This document shows, one piece after another, positions 17,001 through 26,285 of a stretch of 64,000 nt of DNA; positions within the stretch are counted from its first letter, which is position 1; each line of letters starts with the position of its first letter. Under the pieces are notes generated by a model. It was not told where the DNA came from and searched no databases. It saw only the letters and a program-made list of their open reading frames with translations. This DNA is from CAZOEL01 sp964578835. Lineage in GTDB: Bacteria > Desulfobacterota > Syntrophobacteria > Syntrophobacterales > Syntrophobacteraceae. The stretch is taken from NCBI GenBank assembly GCA_964578835.1, contig CAZOEL010000013.1:1-64000 (forward strand), read 5' to 3'. The translations under genes were made by a program, and so were the position numbers.

Positions 17001-19079
17001 TCACGCTCTGAGCCTCTTAATGGCCATATAGGCTTTGAACGCGGAATCGCTTTCGGCGCCCGCATCAAAGGACTTGACCTCTTCTATTAGAACCCTGCCG
17101 GCCTTCTCTTTCAATGTCAGTGAAGAGAGCAGTCCCTTGACGACCGTACCTGGAAAAATGGCTCCGTAAATCTTGACTGCCGGGCGAGCAGCCTTGCCGG
17201 CAAACCATCCCCCCATTGCAGCGAGCTCGTCATTGATGGCGTCAATATCTTCTTTGATTTCATCGATTTTCGTGCGGCAAACAGCCGTTTCTTCTTTGGC
17301 TCGATCCTGCCGTTCGAAGAGTTGTTCCAGTTCTTCTTCAACTTTCGCCATGACGCCATCCAATTCCACGATCATAGCATCGGTCTGCGCCACCCGCTCG
17401 GGGCTCTCAGCAAGCAAATACTCTTCACGTTTTGAGGACAATTTTCTCTTTTCTCTCAATGCCTGATCTTGCTCCTGGGCCAGCTCGCCTATTTTTTGCT
17501 CGATCTGAGCAAACTCCTTCTCGAGCTTTTCAGCCATTTCTTCATATTTGGCCTTGTTTTTCAGCTTGAAAGAGGCTCCTTCCTTGATCTTTGCCATCTC
17601 TTTCTCGGCTATGGGATCGACGCCCACCCCAAGGGAACACGGCAGCGAAAGCTCGGAGCCCACCTCGTAAGCCTCTATTCCCTGCTTTGCGATGATGCTG
17701 GACGACAGTATCTTGCCTCTTCCCACAGAGCATTTTCCGGACAGCATCACCTTGGAATCGACAATTCCACGGTCCACCACCAGATCCCCCATCGCTTCGA
17801 TCCGCGATGCGTGAACATGCACGGCCCTGACGCCGCCCTGACTCCTGATGCCGGCTCCCAAAATTCCGCCATGGACTATCACCTCGCCGCTCACTTCCAC
17901 ATGAGCCTTTCCGATTTCACGGGCTCGCAAGCTTCCGCCCTTTATCCGAAAGCCATCCTGGACCACGCCCCTGACGTAAATGTCTCCGTCAAAAGAGACG
18001 TTTCCACTCTCGAAACTGACATCTCCGTCAATGATCAATTCGGGGCAAACGGATATCTTTCCAAAAAGGGAAGTCCTGGGATTCCCGTCTGTTTTGGCAA
18101 ACGCTTTCGTTCCATCCCGGGACAAATCGATTCCACTCCCACAGAGGATTCGAGCGTCTTTTGCCGCCTGCCCACGAAGAACTTCACCGTAAATGTCCAT
18201 ACCCTCAGAGGCTCTTACGGCAGGAATCTTTTCCGCCAGGAGATCCCCTTTGCGCACTTGAGGCACGCCTCCCCGGTCCTTCAGATCTACATTCTCCGCC
18301 ATATCCTCCAACGGGTCGGAAGCAGCGCGCTCATCGAAATAAAGGCGTATCTCTGCATCCTTACCCGGTTTTGCGGGACGGCCCCTGGCGATCTGCACCA
18401 GTTTACCTTTCTCGGCTCCATCTTTCAGATATTGCCCGAGCAGAGCGTCATCCACCAAGCCATGGACTATCCCGTTCGACTGGAGCAAATCTTTGATGCG
18501 CGCTACGTCGACAACGCCCGAGGCATCTTCCTTGATACGCAGATAGGCGGCCATTCGATTGTCGGAAACAAGCAAATGGATATCTTCGTCCTTATATATT
18601 ACGGTTCTCCCCTCCTCATGCGCTCCACATTTCTCCTTCTTCGACCGTTCTATAGCAGAATCGATCGCTTTGCGCTGCTGCGGAGTCAAGCTCCCCTGCT
18701 CCACCAGGATATCCGCAATACTTTTGAACAAGCTGCTCTGTTTATACAGGGCGGCCTGGCTCTTCATAGCCCTGTCGATATCTTCCTGAGAAGCAAAGTT
18801 ATTCTTGATAACCACTCGCGCGAAAGCATGGTCCGGCTGTCTCATTTTGAGAAAAGCCGACGCCTTGCTGAGCGCATCCAGTTGCTTCGACTTCAGCAGG
18901 CCTCTTTCGATGAGAATATCCCCAAACGGGACAGTGCGCCCTTGTTCTCTCTCCTGACGAAGGCAGGAAATAGCTTCCTGCATCTGGCTTTCGTTTAGAA
19001 GCCCCTGCTTTAAGGCAAGCCTGGCTACAACCCGCTCCTCCTCGCCTTGAAGATCGCTGAATTCACAGTCCATGACCAT
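17001..19079 (-). CDS. FapA/DUF342 polymer-forming protein
   Basis: A 692-residue protein. The first 150 residues are helical and resemble repeated 'ALKQGLLNESQ' / 'LIERGLLKSKQ' segments seen in type IV pilus/GspE N-terminal (MglA/T2SSE_N-like) units; the middle (about 180-480) is the DUF342/FapA right-handed beta-helix (DGDVSFESGNVSF, DIYVRGVVQDGFRIKGG), and about 500-620 is a long coiled coil. DUF342 proteins form scaffold-like beta-helices; FapA homologues affect cell envelope or flagellar regulation in some bacteria. GGAG lies six bases before the ATG at 19079. Confidence 0.8.
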   Translation of the reverse strand: MVMDCEFSDLQGEEERVVARLALKQGLLNESQMQEAISCLRQEREQGRTVPFGDILIERGLLKSKQLDALSKASAFLKMRQPDHAFARVVIKNNFASQEDIDRAMKSQAALYKQSSLFKSIADILVEQGSLTPQQRKAIDSAIERSKKEKCGAHEEGRTVIYKDEDIHLLVSDNRMAAYLRIKEDASGVVDVARIKDLLQSNGIVHGLVDDALLGQYLKDGAEKGKLVQIARGRPAKPGKDAEIRLYFDERAASDPLEDMAENVDLKDRGGVPQVRKGDLLAEKIPAVRASEGMDIYGEVLRGQAAKDARILCGSGIDLSRDGTKAFAKTDGNPRTSLFGKISVCPELIIDGDVSFESGNVSFDGDIYVRGVVQDGFRIKGGSLRAREIGKAHVEVSGEVIVHGGILGAGIRSQGGVRAVHVHASRIEAMGDLVVDRGIVDSKVMLSGKCSVGRGKILSSSIIAKQGIEAYEVGSELSLPCSLGVGVDPIAEKEMAKIKEGASFKLKNKAKYEEMAEKLEKEFAQIEQKIGELAQEQDQALREKRKLSSKREEYLLAESPERVAQTDAMIVELDGVMAKVEEELEQLFERQDRAKEETAVCRTKIDEIKEDIDAINDELAAMGGWFAGKAARPAVKIYGAIFPGTVVKGLLSSLTLKEKAGRVLIEEVKSFDAGAESDSAFKAYMAIKRLRA

Positions 19080-19131
19080 TGGCCGCTCCGTCTCGAATAG
19101 ATAGAACAAGTACGAAGAAAAAAGACCAGAA

Positions 19132-19848
19132 TCACTCAGGGATTCGCTTCCGCCCACCTATCGAAAGATCGTGTAACGGAATCAAGATATCCGCCATCTC
19201 GCGAATCTTTTTTGCGCTTTCATAAGCCTCGATGGCGTCCGTATGGACTCCGGGAGTTATTACGGGGCCGTTTGGAGGGAAATTCATATCATTGCAACAG
19301 AAACCGGTAATGATTGCGCGCCCTTTCGATGTGTTGACGGAGACGGATTGACCGCCTGGAGTGTGCCCCGGGGTAAAGATCAAGTCAATGCCGTCTCTTA
19401 TGGCGACGTCTCCTTCAACTAGCTCGACATCCAGTCCGTCCAGGAGATCGGAGTAGTACCTATGGTCGAGTGGATGGGGATTCTTGAAAAAGTCGAATTC
19501 GGCCTTCTGGACAACAATTTTGGCGTTGGAGCATTTATAGTCGTTCTCACAATGATCGTTATGCAAATGAGTGTGAATAATCAGGTTGATCTCCTCGGGA
19601 CTGAGGTTGACGCTCTGCAGGGCGTCTTCAAATTCCATGATTTCAAAGCCATATTCCTCGCCCACGCTCTCGGGCACAACGAACTGCTCGAGACCCGTAT
19701 CCACGAGAATCTTCTCATCGCCGCCATCCAGCACAAAGACATAGATAGGTATCCAAATTCTCTTTCCATACCCTCTTAAATAGGTCATTACCCCCTGGTC
19801 TGTTTCATTGGCTCCCACAACAAGCGGATAAATAGCGTATTCTTTCAT
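19132..19848 (-). CDS. Metallo-beta-lactamase fold hydrolase (AHL-lactonase-like)
   Basis: A 238-residue metallo-hydrolase. The dinuclear zinc motif is HLHNDH at residues 94-99, with a later TPGHTPGGQS histidine and the aspartate/histidine near the C-terminus (IPLHDLS). The length and N-terminal layout fit N-acyl-homoserine-lactonase-like proteins, a broad group with many lactones as substrates. GAGG precedes the ATG by five bases. It heads the five-gene minus-strand series that continues with the DUF342 protein and the persulfide reductase. Confidence 0.82.
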   Translation of the reverse strand: MKEYAIYPLVVGANETDQGVMTYLRGYGKRIWIPIYVFVLDGGDEKILVDTGLEQFVVPESVGEEYGFEIMEFEDALQSVNLSPEEINLIIHTHLHNDHCENDYKCSNAKIVVQKAEFDFFKNPHPLDHRYYSDLLDGLDVELVEGDVAIRDGIDLIFTPGHTPGGQSVSVNTSKGRAIITGFCCNDMNFPPNGPVITPGVHTDAIEAYESAKKIREMADILIPLHDLSIGGRKRIPE

Positions 19849-20094
19849 GGCGTCCTCGCTAATGGCATTTGTGACGGAATATTAAGAAGCATCTTCCTCG
19901 CAGCATCAGTCAAGCGCACAAATCTTTCACTTCGCGCTCGGCCATTATATTTAATAGCAACGTTTAGATCAATGCATCAGAACAGTGGCGACGGCTAAGG
20001 TCCTCACTTATATTTGACTCTACGGAGTGAAGGAAGCTTACTTAGCGACATAATGCGACCAAGTCATAATGCAAATAAAGAGGGGAAAACAACT

Positions 20095-21738
20095 ATGACA
20101 AACTATGAGAAGAGGAGACAAGAGGATCAAGGTCTTGCTCGCAAGGAAGTTGAAGATCAACTTAGAGCAGCGTTTGAGCTAATGCCTTACGCTATTCCTC
20201 TCTACCTGTTTACGGAGAAAGGCAAGAACGAAGTATTGAATCAGGCGGGCAGGGATCTGATTCGAGCTTTTCGCAATCTCACCCCAAAAATCGAATTGAG
20301 AGAATTCGACCTGAATCACGAGCTTGCAAAGAAGTGGGGCGTGACGGATGCTCCGGCGATTCTCTTCGATCCGGACCATTATTCTATCCACTATCTCGGC
20401 ATACCGTACGGAGAGGAGGCAAGGACATTTCTGGGAGTTCTGATGCTGCTCGGTCACAAAATGAGCAACCTGAGCGACCAGTCCTTGAAAGTTCTCAAGA
20501 AGATCGACTCTCCCAGGCACATCAAGGTATTCGTGAGCCCAACCTGCCCATATTGCCCGGAACAGGCGCTGCATGCTGTCAAAGCGGCCATAGAGAAGCC
20601 CGACCTTATCTCGGTCGAGATGATCGACACTCAGAGCAACCCGGAGCTTGCAAACCGTTATTCCGCCTTCAGCGTTCCGCAAACATACGCAAATGAGGTT
20701 TTGATTGCACAGGGCGCGCAACCCGAAGAGCTCGCAATTTTGTCTCTTGAGAAGCTCGAGCCGCAGACCATCTTTATTCCGGAAAGCGACGCGGAGCAAC
20801 TGGATCTGGATGTCGTAATCGTAGGAGGAGGGCCTGCAGGGCTCACAGCAGGAATATACGCGGTCCGAAGCGGTCTAAAGACGGCGATTATCGAACGTGG
20901 AGCGCTCGGCGGGCAGGTCGCCACAACCCCTATTGTCGAAAACTACCCGGGCTTCACGCGCGTGCCCGGAAAGACGCTTGTGGACATTATTACAACACAC
21001 GCTCTGGAGTATGTCCAAATTTTCCAGGGAGAAGAGGTTATCGATATAAAGCCGGGAGAGCTCATCACCGTTACGACCAGCCGCAGGCGCTTCGTGGCCA
21101 AAGCCGTGATTCTGGCTACCGGAGCGAACTACAAGAAGCTCAATGTCCCCGGGGAATCCGAGCTTGGCGGACGTGGCGTCAGTTATTGCGCCACCTGTGA
21201 CGGGTCGCTTTTCCGCGGAAAGAGTGTAATCGTTGTGGGAGGCGGAAATACAGCGGCAACAGAAGCGCTGTATCTGCATCATATCGGAGTGTCGGTAACC
21301 ATGGCGCACTGGAGAGATTCGCTGAGGGCCCAGGAGCACCTCGCCCGGGATCTCAAGGCGAATAACATCCCCATTCTCTGGGACACTGAAGTGAAGGAGA
21401 TAAGAGGGAAGGAAAAAGTCTCAGAAGTATTGCTGCATAACAAACGGACCGGGGAGACTTTTTCTGCTCGAGTTGACGGGATTTTCGTAGCCATAGGGTA
21501 CACGCCCACGGTCGGACTGGCTCAAAAAATCGGGATAGAGATTACGCCGGATGGGTTCATAAAGCACGACGCGCACCACAGAACGAATATTCCAGGCATC
21601 TATTCCGCCGGAGACGTAGAGGGCGGCTTCAAGCAAATCGTTACAGCAATGGGTCAGGGATCGGAATCGGCCATGTCGGTTTTTGAAGATCTGATGCACC
21701 CGGAGCAACAAAGAGCCCTTGAGGAAGCCGGCGCTTGA
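20095..21738 (+). CDS. Glutaredoxin-like domain fused to thioredoxin reductase
   Basis: A 547-residue flavoprotein. Residues 20-225 form two thioredoxin folds as in protein disulfide oxidoreductase/AhpF N-terminal domains, but only the second keeps a redox pair (CPYC, 151-154). Residues 237-540 are a complete thioredoxin reductase: FAD motif VVIVGGGPAGLTAGIYA, NAD(P) motif VVGGGNTAATEA and the redox pair CATC at 365-368. It should pass electrons from NAD(P)H through the flavin to its own CPYC domain and on to disulfides or peroxiredoxin. GAGGGG lies nine bases before the chosen ATG; the longer frame from 20014 lacks a site. Confidence 0.88.
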   Translation: MTNYEKRRQEDQGLARKEVEDQLRAAFELMPYAIPLYLFTEKGKNEVLNQAGRDLIRAFRNLTPKIELREFDLNHELAKKWGVTDAPAILFDPDHYSIHYLGIPYGEEARTFLGVLMLLGHKMSNLSDQSLKVLKKIDSPRHIKVFVSPTCPYCPEQALHAVKAAIEKPDLISVEMIDTQSNPELANRYSAFSVPQTYANEVLIAQGAQPEELAILSLEKLEPQTIFIPESDAEQLDLDVVIVGGGPAGLTAGIYAVRSGLKTAIIERGALGGQVATTPIVENYPGFTRVPGKTLVDIITTHALEYVQIFQGEEVIDIKPGELITVTTSRRRFVAKAVILATGANYKKLNVPGESELGGRGVSYCATCDGSLFRGKSVIVVGGGNTAATEALYLHHIGVSVTMAHWRDSLRAQEHLARDLKANNIPILWDTEVKEIRGKEKVSEVLLHNKRTGETFSARVDGIFVAIGYTPTVGLAQKIGIEITPDGFIKHDAHHRTNIPGIYSAGDVEGGFKQIVTAMGQGSESAMSVFEDLMHPEQQRALEEAGA

Positions 21739-21770
21739 AATATCGGCCAACCCTCCCGTAAAAAACAGGA

Positions 21771-21812
21771 GAGCAGGGACCGGGCAAAAGAGAAGCCTGC
21801 CCTTCCCTGCTC
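21771..21812. terminator. Bidirectional terminator hairpin
   Basis: GAGCAGGGA (21771-21779) pairs with TCCCTGCTC (21804-21812), with an inner GGGCA/TGCCC pairing and a small loop. It lies between the convergent thioredoxin-reductase and DUF1573 genes. ATACTTTATTT follows on the plus strand, and AAAAAACAGG precedes it, giving a T-run for the minus strand. Confidence 0.75.
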
Positions 21813-21833
21813 GTTATACTTTATTTGACGCCT

Positions 21834-23045
21834 TTACCGCCGGGCCCCCTCGGGTTTGTTGCCATTTTCCTGATCCGGAGCCGCCTTCGTCTCCGTGTTT
21901 GCCGGAGGAAGGGCTTCTGCTCTATCAGGAGCCGCAGTCCCCGCCTTTACAGCCGGACTCTCTGAGGGAGCTTGTCCTGCAGGCGGTTGCGCATCGGCCG
22001 CATTGATTATATGCACTTGAACTTCGTATTTTTCTTCCGGATTTACATCCGTTTCAATGGTTATTATGGACTTCAATCGTCCTCCCTGCGGGACGTTCGA
22101 CAGCTGTGGCGAAATCTCGAGACTTATTCCCTGTTCATTGGGAATCGGTTGTTGCGTCACCTGAAGGAGACGCTCATCGAAGCCGAGTTTGGTGATTTTG
22201 AAAGGGTTATCTCGATTGTTTGCAACAATAACCTTCCCAGCCCTCACGGGCTGCTTCGCAGCGAGCTTTCCAACGAGGAGGGTCTGAGGCTTCACGGAAA
22301 TATCCCCTTCAATGTAGCCGCTCACCCGGATTATCACCTCGGGCTTTTGCTGAAGATCGGTGTAAGCCTTGATGTACCCGTTATAATTACCCTGTTTGGC
22401 GCGATTGACAATTTTTAGCCGGTAGTGCTTACCCGCCTCAATCGTTTCCTTCTGGAAGCCGATTTTGCCTTCCAGGTTGCTCTCCACGTTCACTATATTG
22501 AAAGTATTGCCGGTCGTACCGATAATGTCGATAACGCTCTCTTTCAGCTGATCGGCCAGTCCTCGGAAGGATACCGCATTCGCGGGCCGAAGCTCAATTA
22601 CGGATTTCACCGTCCCCTGCATTGTCAGCATCAGCCTCGGATTCTGGGGATCGTTACTGAAAACGGTTGCGCTCTTTTTTATAGTTCCCTGGTACCCCTT
22701 CAGATTCAGCTTCAACGCAATCTTGCCCTCGCCGCCGGGAGGGATGGCCTTGTCGAAATGGGCCACTGCGCAGCCTCAGCCGGGTCTCACCTGGGCTATT
22801 TCGAGCGTTTCAGCCCCGGTGTTCTTTATCGCAAAATCGTGTGAGACTTCTCCACCTTCCATGACCTCACCAAAGTCGAAGGTCTTTTCGGCAATCTGCA
22901 AAGATGGCGCTTTCTGCTGCTCGCCGCTTTTAGCCGGGGCAGCCCCTTGTTGCGGGACAGCCGTTGATTCTTCACCGGCAATCGAGCAACCGATCCAGCC
23001 CAGCAGGAGCATAATCCCCAGAAGACATGGCAATGATCGCTTCAT
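21834..23045 (-). CDS. DUF1573 lipoprotein, probable selenoprotein (UGA codon 90)
   Basis: Read through one in-frame TGA this gene encodes 403 residues. A signal peptide with a cysteine at 20 (GWIGCS) suggests a lipoprotein. The DUF1573 (Ig-like) domain then reads VRPG-U-GCAVAHFDKAIPPG, where family members have Cys at the TGA position (PGCGC). Codon use and homology continue unbroken on both sides, so the TGA at 22776-22778 is best read as selenocysteine, giving U90-x-C92. Further beta-sandwich repeats and a Pro/Ala-rich tail follow. DUF1573 proteins are exported and of unknown biochemical role; U-x-C suggests redox chemistry. A nonsense mutation is the alternative. Confidence 0.72.
22776..22778 (-). 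other. In-frame TGA, probable Sec codon with hairpin
   Basis: The TGA replaces the first cysteine of the DUF1573 PGCGC motif. In the RNA, GUGGCC and GGCCAU (13-18 and 30-35 nucleotides counting the U of UGA as 1) form a six-pair stem with an eleven-base loop containing UUCGAC, at the distance expected of a bacterial SECIS. Folding was done by hand. Confidence 0.6.
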
Positions 23046-23207
23046 AATCTCTTCTTTTCTCCATTGGTTGTCTGTTGAGCGAAGGGAGACAGCCTTAAAC
23101 AAATGACTGGAAGTACACGGCAAATACCCAAGCCAATTTTGCATAGCTCCTCCTCTCTGAAACGTCAAGGGCAAAATCGTCCGCCTGGGCAGTTCAATTC
23201 ATCGGCT

Positions 23208-24908
23208 TTATCTAAAGCCGGCAGCATTTTCCTTTGCCAATTCTCCGGCGGATACGACAGCGACGCCCTCGCGCTTGAATGTCTCAGCTTCTTTCATGAG
23301 CGCTTTGTAAGTGACCTCATGAGGATGTCCGATAGCCACGGCCACGCCGTGAATTTTGGCCTGTCGAATAAGCGTCTTGATTTGCGACAGCACGAATTTT
23401 TCAGAAACGGTATGATCGAGAAACACATCCCTTCGCATGTGCGGCATATTGAGTCTCTGCGCAACCATGAAACCGGTGCTGTTCGGGCTCGTATAGCTAT
23501 CGAGAAAGTAGAGTCCTCGATTATGTATTTCGGACAAGACAATTTTCATGCGCTCCGATTTTTCGGTAAAGCTCGAGCCCATATGGTTATTCACGCCGGA
23601 AACGTGAGGACTGAAATCAAGAGCCGTTCTAAACGCTTTCCGAACGGCGTCGTCCGACATGGAGAGCAGCAAGGCGCCCTGCCCTGGATTGACTTTTGGA
23701 TATCCCTTGGGCTCCATGGGCGCGTGGAGAAGCACTTCACGCCGGTGGGAATGGGCAAGCTCGGCGACCTCCTTGCTATGCGCCTCGAAAGGAAGCACAG
23801 AAAAGGTCAGAGGAAGAGGAATAGTGAGGAACTTCCTGGCTACCTCCATGCTTTTGCCAAAGTCATCGATGACAATGGCTACTTTGGCGAGAGATGCATC
23901 CAAAGCGGGGCTTCGCTCCGCCTTCGGGATAGGCGCTCGCTCGATATTCTTCGAGACCGAAGCTATCGCCATTTGGGAATTCTGCTCGGCTTGCGGAGCA
24001 TGCGCAGCCCGCTCGACGTTCTTCTCGGCAGAGGCCGCCTGAGGTTGCGCGTGCTCTTCAGGTTGTGAAGCCGACGCCCGCTCGAGGTCCCTGCTTACAC
24101 GAGCAGTCGACTCCCGCTCATGCCGGTCAGGTTCCGGGGGCAACGCTCTCACCCCATTCTGTGCTGCAGAAGTCGCCGATGTCGGGGCGTTACGATCGGA
24201 ATGAAGATCATGCGATCGATCGATATCCCGATTTAGAGAGGCGTTCGGAGAACGCACTGGCTGGTCGGGTTGTGAGGCAGGCGGTTGCTCGGCATTCTTA
24301 TCAGGCGCGGCAGCCGATGACTGGGAACGGCGCTCGGGTTGCGGGACCGGAGCATGGTCGCCGTTCCTGGCTGCGGAGCTAGCCGGTGGTTGGCTGTCTC
24401 TTTCGGTTCGGGTCGGGACAACAGGCGAGTGGGCTTCAGAAGAAGCCGCCTGGCTCCGGGATTGATCGGCTCGGATCGGGTCTTTTCCCGTCTCGGGGAG
24501 GGCAAGGTCTTTTTCTCGAGGGCCGGGTCGTTTCCATACCCCCGCTCCCGGGGGCGGTTCATGATTGCGAGTCTTCGAAAGGCTTTCAACCTGCTCCGGG
24601 CCAGAGACCGGCTTATTCGACTGCTGTGGCTCCACTGCGGTGCGAGCATATTTGCTCGGCTTGGTGGAACGGTCTATGGAGGATTCGCTCCAGTAGATCA
24701 AACCGGACAAAACCACGATCGCCAGAAGCCAGACGGCCAGAAGCGGCAAAAGGACGGTTCTTCGATCTCGAGACGAGGACAGTCGAGATCTTCGCTCGGC
24801 TTTCTTCGCCACGGGCTTCCGCGAACGGTCCGGGGGAGCCTGAGATCCCCCGGAAGACCGCCCTGTGGAAACCTTTTTCCCTGGCGCCTTGTCGTTTGAA
24901 GAGGCCAT
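23208..24908 (-). CDS. YibQ/DUF610 divergent polysaccharide deacetylase
   Basis: A 566-residue membrane-anchored protein. A basic cytoplasmic tail (1-50), one transmembrane helix (about 52-72) and a 250-residue low-complexity Pro/Ala/Glu/Arg linker lead to the C-terminal divergent polysaccharide deacetylase domain (from VAIVIDDFG, about 345, with HAPMEPKGYP, NNHMGSSFT and IGHPHEVT). The linker shows drifting repeats of about 25-30 residues built on a 'A..N..RAP.P..ER' unit. It is the last gene after ctpA and envC, the common cell-wall order, and probably acts on periplasmic glycan. Confidence 0.85.
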   Translation of the reverse strand: MASSNDKAPGKKVSTGRSSGGSQAPPDRSRKPVAKKAERRSRLSSSRDRRTVLLPLLAVWLLAIVVLSGLIYWSESSIDRSTKPSKYARTAVEPQQSNKPVSGPEQVESLSKTRNHEPPPGAGVWKRPGPREKDLALPETGKDPIRADQSRSQAASSEAHSPVVPTRTERDSQPPASSAARNGDHAPVPQPERRSQSSAAAPDKNAEQPPASQPDQPVRSPNASLNRDIDRSHDLHSDRNAPTSATSAAQNGVRALPPEPDRHERESTARVSRDLERASASQPEEHAQPQAASAEKNVERAAHAPQAEQNSQMAIASVSKNIERAPIPKAERSPALDASLAKVAIVIDDFGKSMEVARKFLTIPLPLTFSVLPFEAHSKEVAELAHSHRREVLLHAPMEPKGYPKVNPGQGALLLSMSDDAVRKAFRTALDFSPHVSGVNNHMGSSFTEKSERMKIVLSEIHNRGLYFLDSYTSPNSTGFMVAQRLNMPHMRRDVFLDHTVSEKFVLSQIKTLIRQAKIHGVAVAIGHPHEVTYKALMKEAETFKREGVAVVSAGELAKENAAGFR

Positions 24909-24919
24909 GCCGGGAGGAT

Positions 24920-26263
24920 TTACTTAAATTGCATCTGAGCCATGATCTTATAGCTCTTGAGAAGATCCAGGGCTCTTCTCAGCTGATTATCCTGCTCGAT
25001 CATCTTTTGCGTATCCTGTTGACTCAGATCGGGTTTGGCTCCACCCTCCGATTCCGGCTTTTTATTGTTATGCATGTGGCGGGGAAGGTCTTTCTCACGA
25101 ATTCTCTTCACCTCTTCGGGAGCCTCATCGCCGGCTTCCTTTTCCCCATTTTCACGTTGCGCAATATTCTCCGCCTTGACCAGTATATCGGGAGTTATGC
25201 CCGTCGCCTGAATCGAGCGGCCTGAAGGCGTGTAATAAAGAGAAGTCGTCAGGCGTATGGCGGACCCGTCATTGAGGGGAATAACGGTCTGCACGGATCC
25301 CTTTCCAAAGGTTTGTTCCCCGAGGATGATTGCCCTTTTATGATCTTGAAGGGCGCCCGCGACTATTTCCGAGGCGCTTGCGCTTCCCGCGTTGACCAAA
25401 ACTACAATGGGATAATTGTGCGACTTACTATTTTTGTGAGCCTCAAATCTCATCTGCTGGCTCTCGAGACGCCCTCCGGTATAGACGATGAGTCCATTTT
25501 CAAGGAACTCATCGCTCACCTCGACCGCCTGATCCAGCAAACCTCCGGGATCATTGCGCAAATCCAGCACGAGTCCCTGCAGCAGTTCATTTTCATTCTC
25601 GAGCTGATCGAGGGCTTTTCTAAGGTCAGTCGCCGTTCCGCTCTGGAAGCTCGAAATCCGGACATAACCGAAGCCAGGCTCCAGAGTTCGGCTGCGAACA
25701 CTGCGGATGGCTATCTCAGCCCGCACTAGCTCGAATTCCAGAGGCTTCTTTTCACCTTTCCTCAGAATGGTCAGCTTCACCTTCGAACCCTTCACGCCTC
25801 GCATCTTTTGTACGGCTTCCATCAGCGTCATGTCTTGCGTGGACTCATCATCAATTTTGACAATCTGATCGTTCGCCATGATTCCGACTTTATCGGCGGG
25901 GGTATCCTCAAGAGGGGCGACAACCGTCAAGACATTGTCCCGAAGGGTGATTTCGATCCCGATTCCTCCAAATTTCCCCTTGGTCTCTATTTGAAGCTCT
26001 TTGTAATCTTCCGGCTTCATGAAAGAGGAGTGGGGATCGAGCTCACGGAGCATGCCGTTGACAGCCCCATACATGAGCTTCTTGGAGTCGATTTTCTCCA
26101 CATAATTATCCTGAACGATGTTGAGGACATCGCTGAAGAGCTTGAGATATTGGTAGATATCGGAATTCTCGTTAGCTGTTTTCGCCCTGATGCTCGACCA
26201 CCCCATGAGCAGCACAGCCAATAAAGCGAGTAGAACCAGAACACTTTTCTTTTTCTTAACCAT
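24920..26263 (-). CDS. ctpA: Carboxy-terminal processing protease, S41 family
   Basis: A 447-residue periplasmic protease with an N-terminal signal anchor. A PDZ domain (about 85-165, containing GKFGGIGIEI) is followed by the S41 catalytic domain with the serine in GSASASEIVAGAL and the lysine in FGKGSVQT. The C-terminal 70 residues are charged. GAGG lies nine bases before the chosen ATG. CtpA/Prc proteases process peptidoglycan hydrolases and envelope proteins; its place directly after envC supports that role. Confidence 0.92.
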   Translation of the reverse strand: MVKKKKSVLVLLALLAVLLMGWSSIRAKTANENSDIYQYLKLFSDVLNIVQDNYVEKIDSKKLMYGAVNGMLRELDPHSSFMKPEDYKELQIETKGKFGGIGIEITLRDNVLTVVAPLEDTPADKVGIMANDQIVKIDDESTQDMTLMEAVQKMRGVKGSKVKLTILRKGEKKPLEFELVRAEIAIRSVRSRTLEPGFGYVRISSFQSGTATDLRKALDQLENENELLQGLVLDLRNDPGGLLDQAVEVSDEFLENGLIVYTGGRLESQQMRFEAHKNSKSHNYPIVVLVNAGSASASEIVAGALQDHKRAIILGEQTFGKGSVQTVIPLNDGSAIRLTTSLYYTPSGRSIQATGITPDILVKAENIAQRENGEKEAGDEAPEEVKRIREKDLPRHMHNNKKPESEGGAKPDLSQQDTQKMIEQDNQLRRALDLLKSYKIMAQMQFK

Positions 26264-26285
26264 GAGCACTTCCTCACCTATTGAA

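Noticed and set aside
17469..18998. 509-codon open frame antisense to the DUF342 gene
   Set aside because: It mirrors the codon structure of the real gene and shows no recognisable domain or ribosome site.
22766..22766. GTG start making the DUF1573 C-terminal part a separate gene
   Set aside because: The frame upstream is the same, the domain motif spans the TGA, and no ribosome site precedes the GTG.
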